Positions 7,033-8,016 of a DNA stretch of 8,016 nucleotides are shown in pieces. The DNA is from an uncultured delta proteobacterium. Lineage in GTDB: Bacteria; Myxococcota_A; Bradymonadia; REDH01. Where the stretch lies: NCBI GenBank assembly GCA_903873545.1, contig CAIQPA010000126.1, positions 1-8,016 on the forward strand, written 5' to 3'. The translations under genes and the position numbers were made by a program. The notes below the pieces were generated by a model. It worked only from the letters and a program-made list of their open reading frames with translations. It ran no database searches and was not told where the DNA came from. The number at the start of each line of letters is the position of its first letter. Position 1 is the first letter of the stretch.

Positions 7033-7273
7033 CCCGTTGGTGGAGCGTCCGAAGTATTGGTTTGCAGCGAAGCGATACGGCTGGGGCTGGGGTCTTCCGC
7101 TCTGCTGGCAGGGCTGGGTGGTGATGGGCGCATGGCTCGCAGTGCTGGTTCCGCTGGTGGTCTTGTTGGAGGAGCCGGAGCGCGGCGTCGCGGTGCTGGC
7201 GGAGTCGGTGGTGCTGGTGGCGGTCTGCTGGTGGAAGGGCGAACCTCCGCGGTGGCGCTGGGGCGGAAACTAG
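7022..7273 (+). CDS. Small two-helix membrane protein with KRYGWGWG motif, function unknown
   Basis: This 83-residue protein has an N-terminal cytoplasmic-looking stretch PKYWFAAKRYGWGWGLP (10-26), two hydrophobic helices (about 30-49 and 54-71), and an aromatic/basic tail KGEPPRWRWG (72-81). I recall short proteins of this pattern, with KRYGWGWG first and KGEPPRWRWG last, as uncharacterised conserved membrane proteins in Gram-negative bacteria. That memory supports the reading but is not checked here. AGAGGG (7008-7013) lies eight bases before the ATG. The gene overlaps the end of phoU by 11 bases, so it is very likely translated as the last member of the pst operon. Longer in-frame starts exist inside phoU but lack support. 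The position suggests a role near the phosphate transporter or its regulation, which is inference. Confidence 0.8.
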   Translation: MGSDPLVERPKYWFAAKRYGWGWGLPLCWQGWVVMGAWLAVLVPLVVLLEEPERGVAVLAESVVLVAVCWWKGEPPRWRWGGN

Positions 7274-7421
7274 CGCCACGGGCGAATCTGCGGAGGGGGT
7301 AGGACAGGAATGGCTGCCGGCGGATTGCGCGTTGGCGTTTCTGTTTGCGGGGGCGGCAACCGTGTGCAACCTTGCGCCGGCGGTCGGGCTCGTGGAGCCG
7401 GTCGCGGGGGCGCGTTTTGTC

Positions 7422-7427
7422 GAGAGG
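7422..7427 (+). promoter_or_regulatory. Ribosome binding site for recC
   Basis: GAGAGG lies five bases before the ATG at 7433. It supports that start over an in-frame ATG at 7310, whose extra 41 residues would be almost only Gly, Ala and Arg and do not resemble RecC. Confidence 0.5.
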
Positions 7428-7432
7428 TTCGC

Positions 7433-8016
7433 ATGGGTATTTGGGTTAGAACTGCCACTCGCCTCGAGCCTCTGCTGAAAGCGCTCGCGACAGATCTCAG
7501 TTCGGCGCGGTCAAACGAGCCGTTGCGTCAGCCGTTGGTCGTCGTTGGAACGCGGGGCATGGAGCGCTGGGTGCTGGAGAGCATCGCCCGGCAGAAGGGG
7601 TCGATTGCTCACGTGGACATGGTCTTCCCCGAGAAGCTGATGCAGATGGTTGAACTTCCGAAGTCGGGGGTCGACGGGACGGACGGGCGTCGCCGCGCTA
7701 CCTGGAAGCGGGAGCGTCTGCGGTGGGAGGTGCTCCAGGAGTTGCGGGCTCCACACGCATCGCAGGACTACGAGGCGCTGCTGAAGCTTCTGGCGCGTGG
7801 CGTCGGCGGCAGTGGTTCGGAGGTTGGCCGGAACTGGGTTGCAATGGCGACGCGGCTGGCGGACGGGATGGAGCGGATGGTCTTTTACCGTCCGGCTTGG
7901 GTGGCCGATTTCCGCGCGGGGACGGTGCCTGAGGAGCTAAAGGACTGGCGGCTTGAGCGGGAAGAGGGCGACGCGGTTAGCAGTTGGTCCGCGGCCTATG
8001 CGCTGCTGGTGCAGCG
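7433..8016 (+). CDS. recC: Exodeoxyribonuclease V gamma subunit RecC, N-terminal part (3' truncated)
   Basis: RecC is the Chi-recognising, helicase-like but inactive subunit of RecBCD, which processes DNA double-strand ends for recombination. The frame stays open from ATG 7433 to the window end, giving 194 residues of a protein that is about 1,100 residues long in E. coli. The N-terminal pattern matches RecC by eye: PLVVVGTRGMERWVLESIAR (34-53) corresponds to the E. coli segment with STGMAQWL; SIAHVDMVFPEKLMQMV (57-73) to its NIDFPLPASF region; and ATRLADGMERMVFYRPAWVA (139-158) to its AADLFDQYLVYRPDWL region. The gene starts 159 bases after the small membrane protein with no terminator recognised between them, so read-through from the pst operon is possible. 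recB and recD would be expected downstream but are outside the window. Confidence 0.88.
   Translation, partial: MGIWVRTATRLEPLLKALATDLSSARSNEPLRQPLVVVGTRGMERWVLESIARQKGSIAHVDMVFPEKLMQMVELPKSGVDGTDGRRRATWKRERLRWEVLQELRAPHASQDYEALLKLLARGVGGSGSEVGRNWVAMATRLADGMERMVFYRPAWVADFRAGTVPEELKDWRLEREEGDAVSSWSAAYALLVQ

Noticed and set aside
7057..7302. 81-codon + strand open frame overlapping the small membrane protein
   Set aside because: It is a Gly/Ala/Arg-rich reading of the same DNA in another frame; the frame starting at 7022 gives a coherent two-helix protein with distinctive end motifs.
5513..7369. Very long open frame (618 codons) on the minus strand opposite pstB and phoU
   Set aside because: Its translation is Arg/Pro/His/Ala-rich without recognisable motifs and lies antisense to two firmly identified genes. 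Strong third-position bias in GC-rich genes removes stop codons from the opposite strand.
7310..7432. Upstream in-frame start for recC at ATG 7310
   Set aside because: The extra residues are Gly/Ala/Arg-rich and unlike the RecC N-terminus, while ATG 7433 has a well-placed ribosome site and gives the expected N-terminal length.
1..8016. tRNA, rRNA, CRISPR arrays, insertion sequences, integrases or attachment sites
   Set aside because: No cloverleaf, repeat-spacer pattern, transposase motif or terminal inverted repeats were recognised by eye; the window appears to be ordinary chromosomal gene content.

Overview
The window reads as chromosomal DNA from a GC-rich Gram-negative bacterium. It shows an outer-membrane TonB-dependent receptor, two lipoprotein signal peptides, a high-affinity phosphate transporter and a RecC homologue. 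Every supported gene lies on the + strand. The phylum cannot be fixed from the sequence alone. A proteobacterial or myxobacterial-type genome fits the gene content, but this is inference.

Left part (1-2418): the 3' end of a TonB-dependent receptor gene (about 310 residues of C-terminal barrel) is followed, after a 188-base gap with an imperfect hairpin, by a lipoprotein gene. That lipoprotein looks like a right-handed parallel beta-helix. A strong intrinsic terminator (2433-2472) closes this unit. Receptor plus lipoprotein look like a cell-surface uptake pair with unknown ligand.

Middle (2473-7273): a structured, repeat-bearing leader of about 120 bases precedes a complete, tightly packed pstS-pstC-pstA-pstB-phoU operon. 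PstS captures phosphate in the periplasm, PstC and PstA form the inner-membrane channel, PstB supplies ATP hydrolysis, and PhoU couples transporter state to Pho regulon signalling. The last gene, overlapping phoU by 11 bases, encodes an 83-residue two-helix membrane protein with a KRYGWGWG motif and unknown function. No phoB or phoR is present, and no convincing Pho box was found by eye.

Right end (7274-8016): after a 159-base gap a recC gene (exodeoxyribonuclease V gamma subunit) begins at 7433 and runs off the window. It has no stop codon here and is identified from its translation. The gap contains a coding-like open frame without a good start.

The most useful leads are the surface-uptake pair beside the pst operon, the small conserved-looking membrane protein coupled to phoU, the structured pstS leader, and a marked codon-usage change between the two halves of the window. 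I did not find a clear new defence or mobile system.
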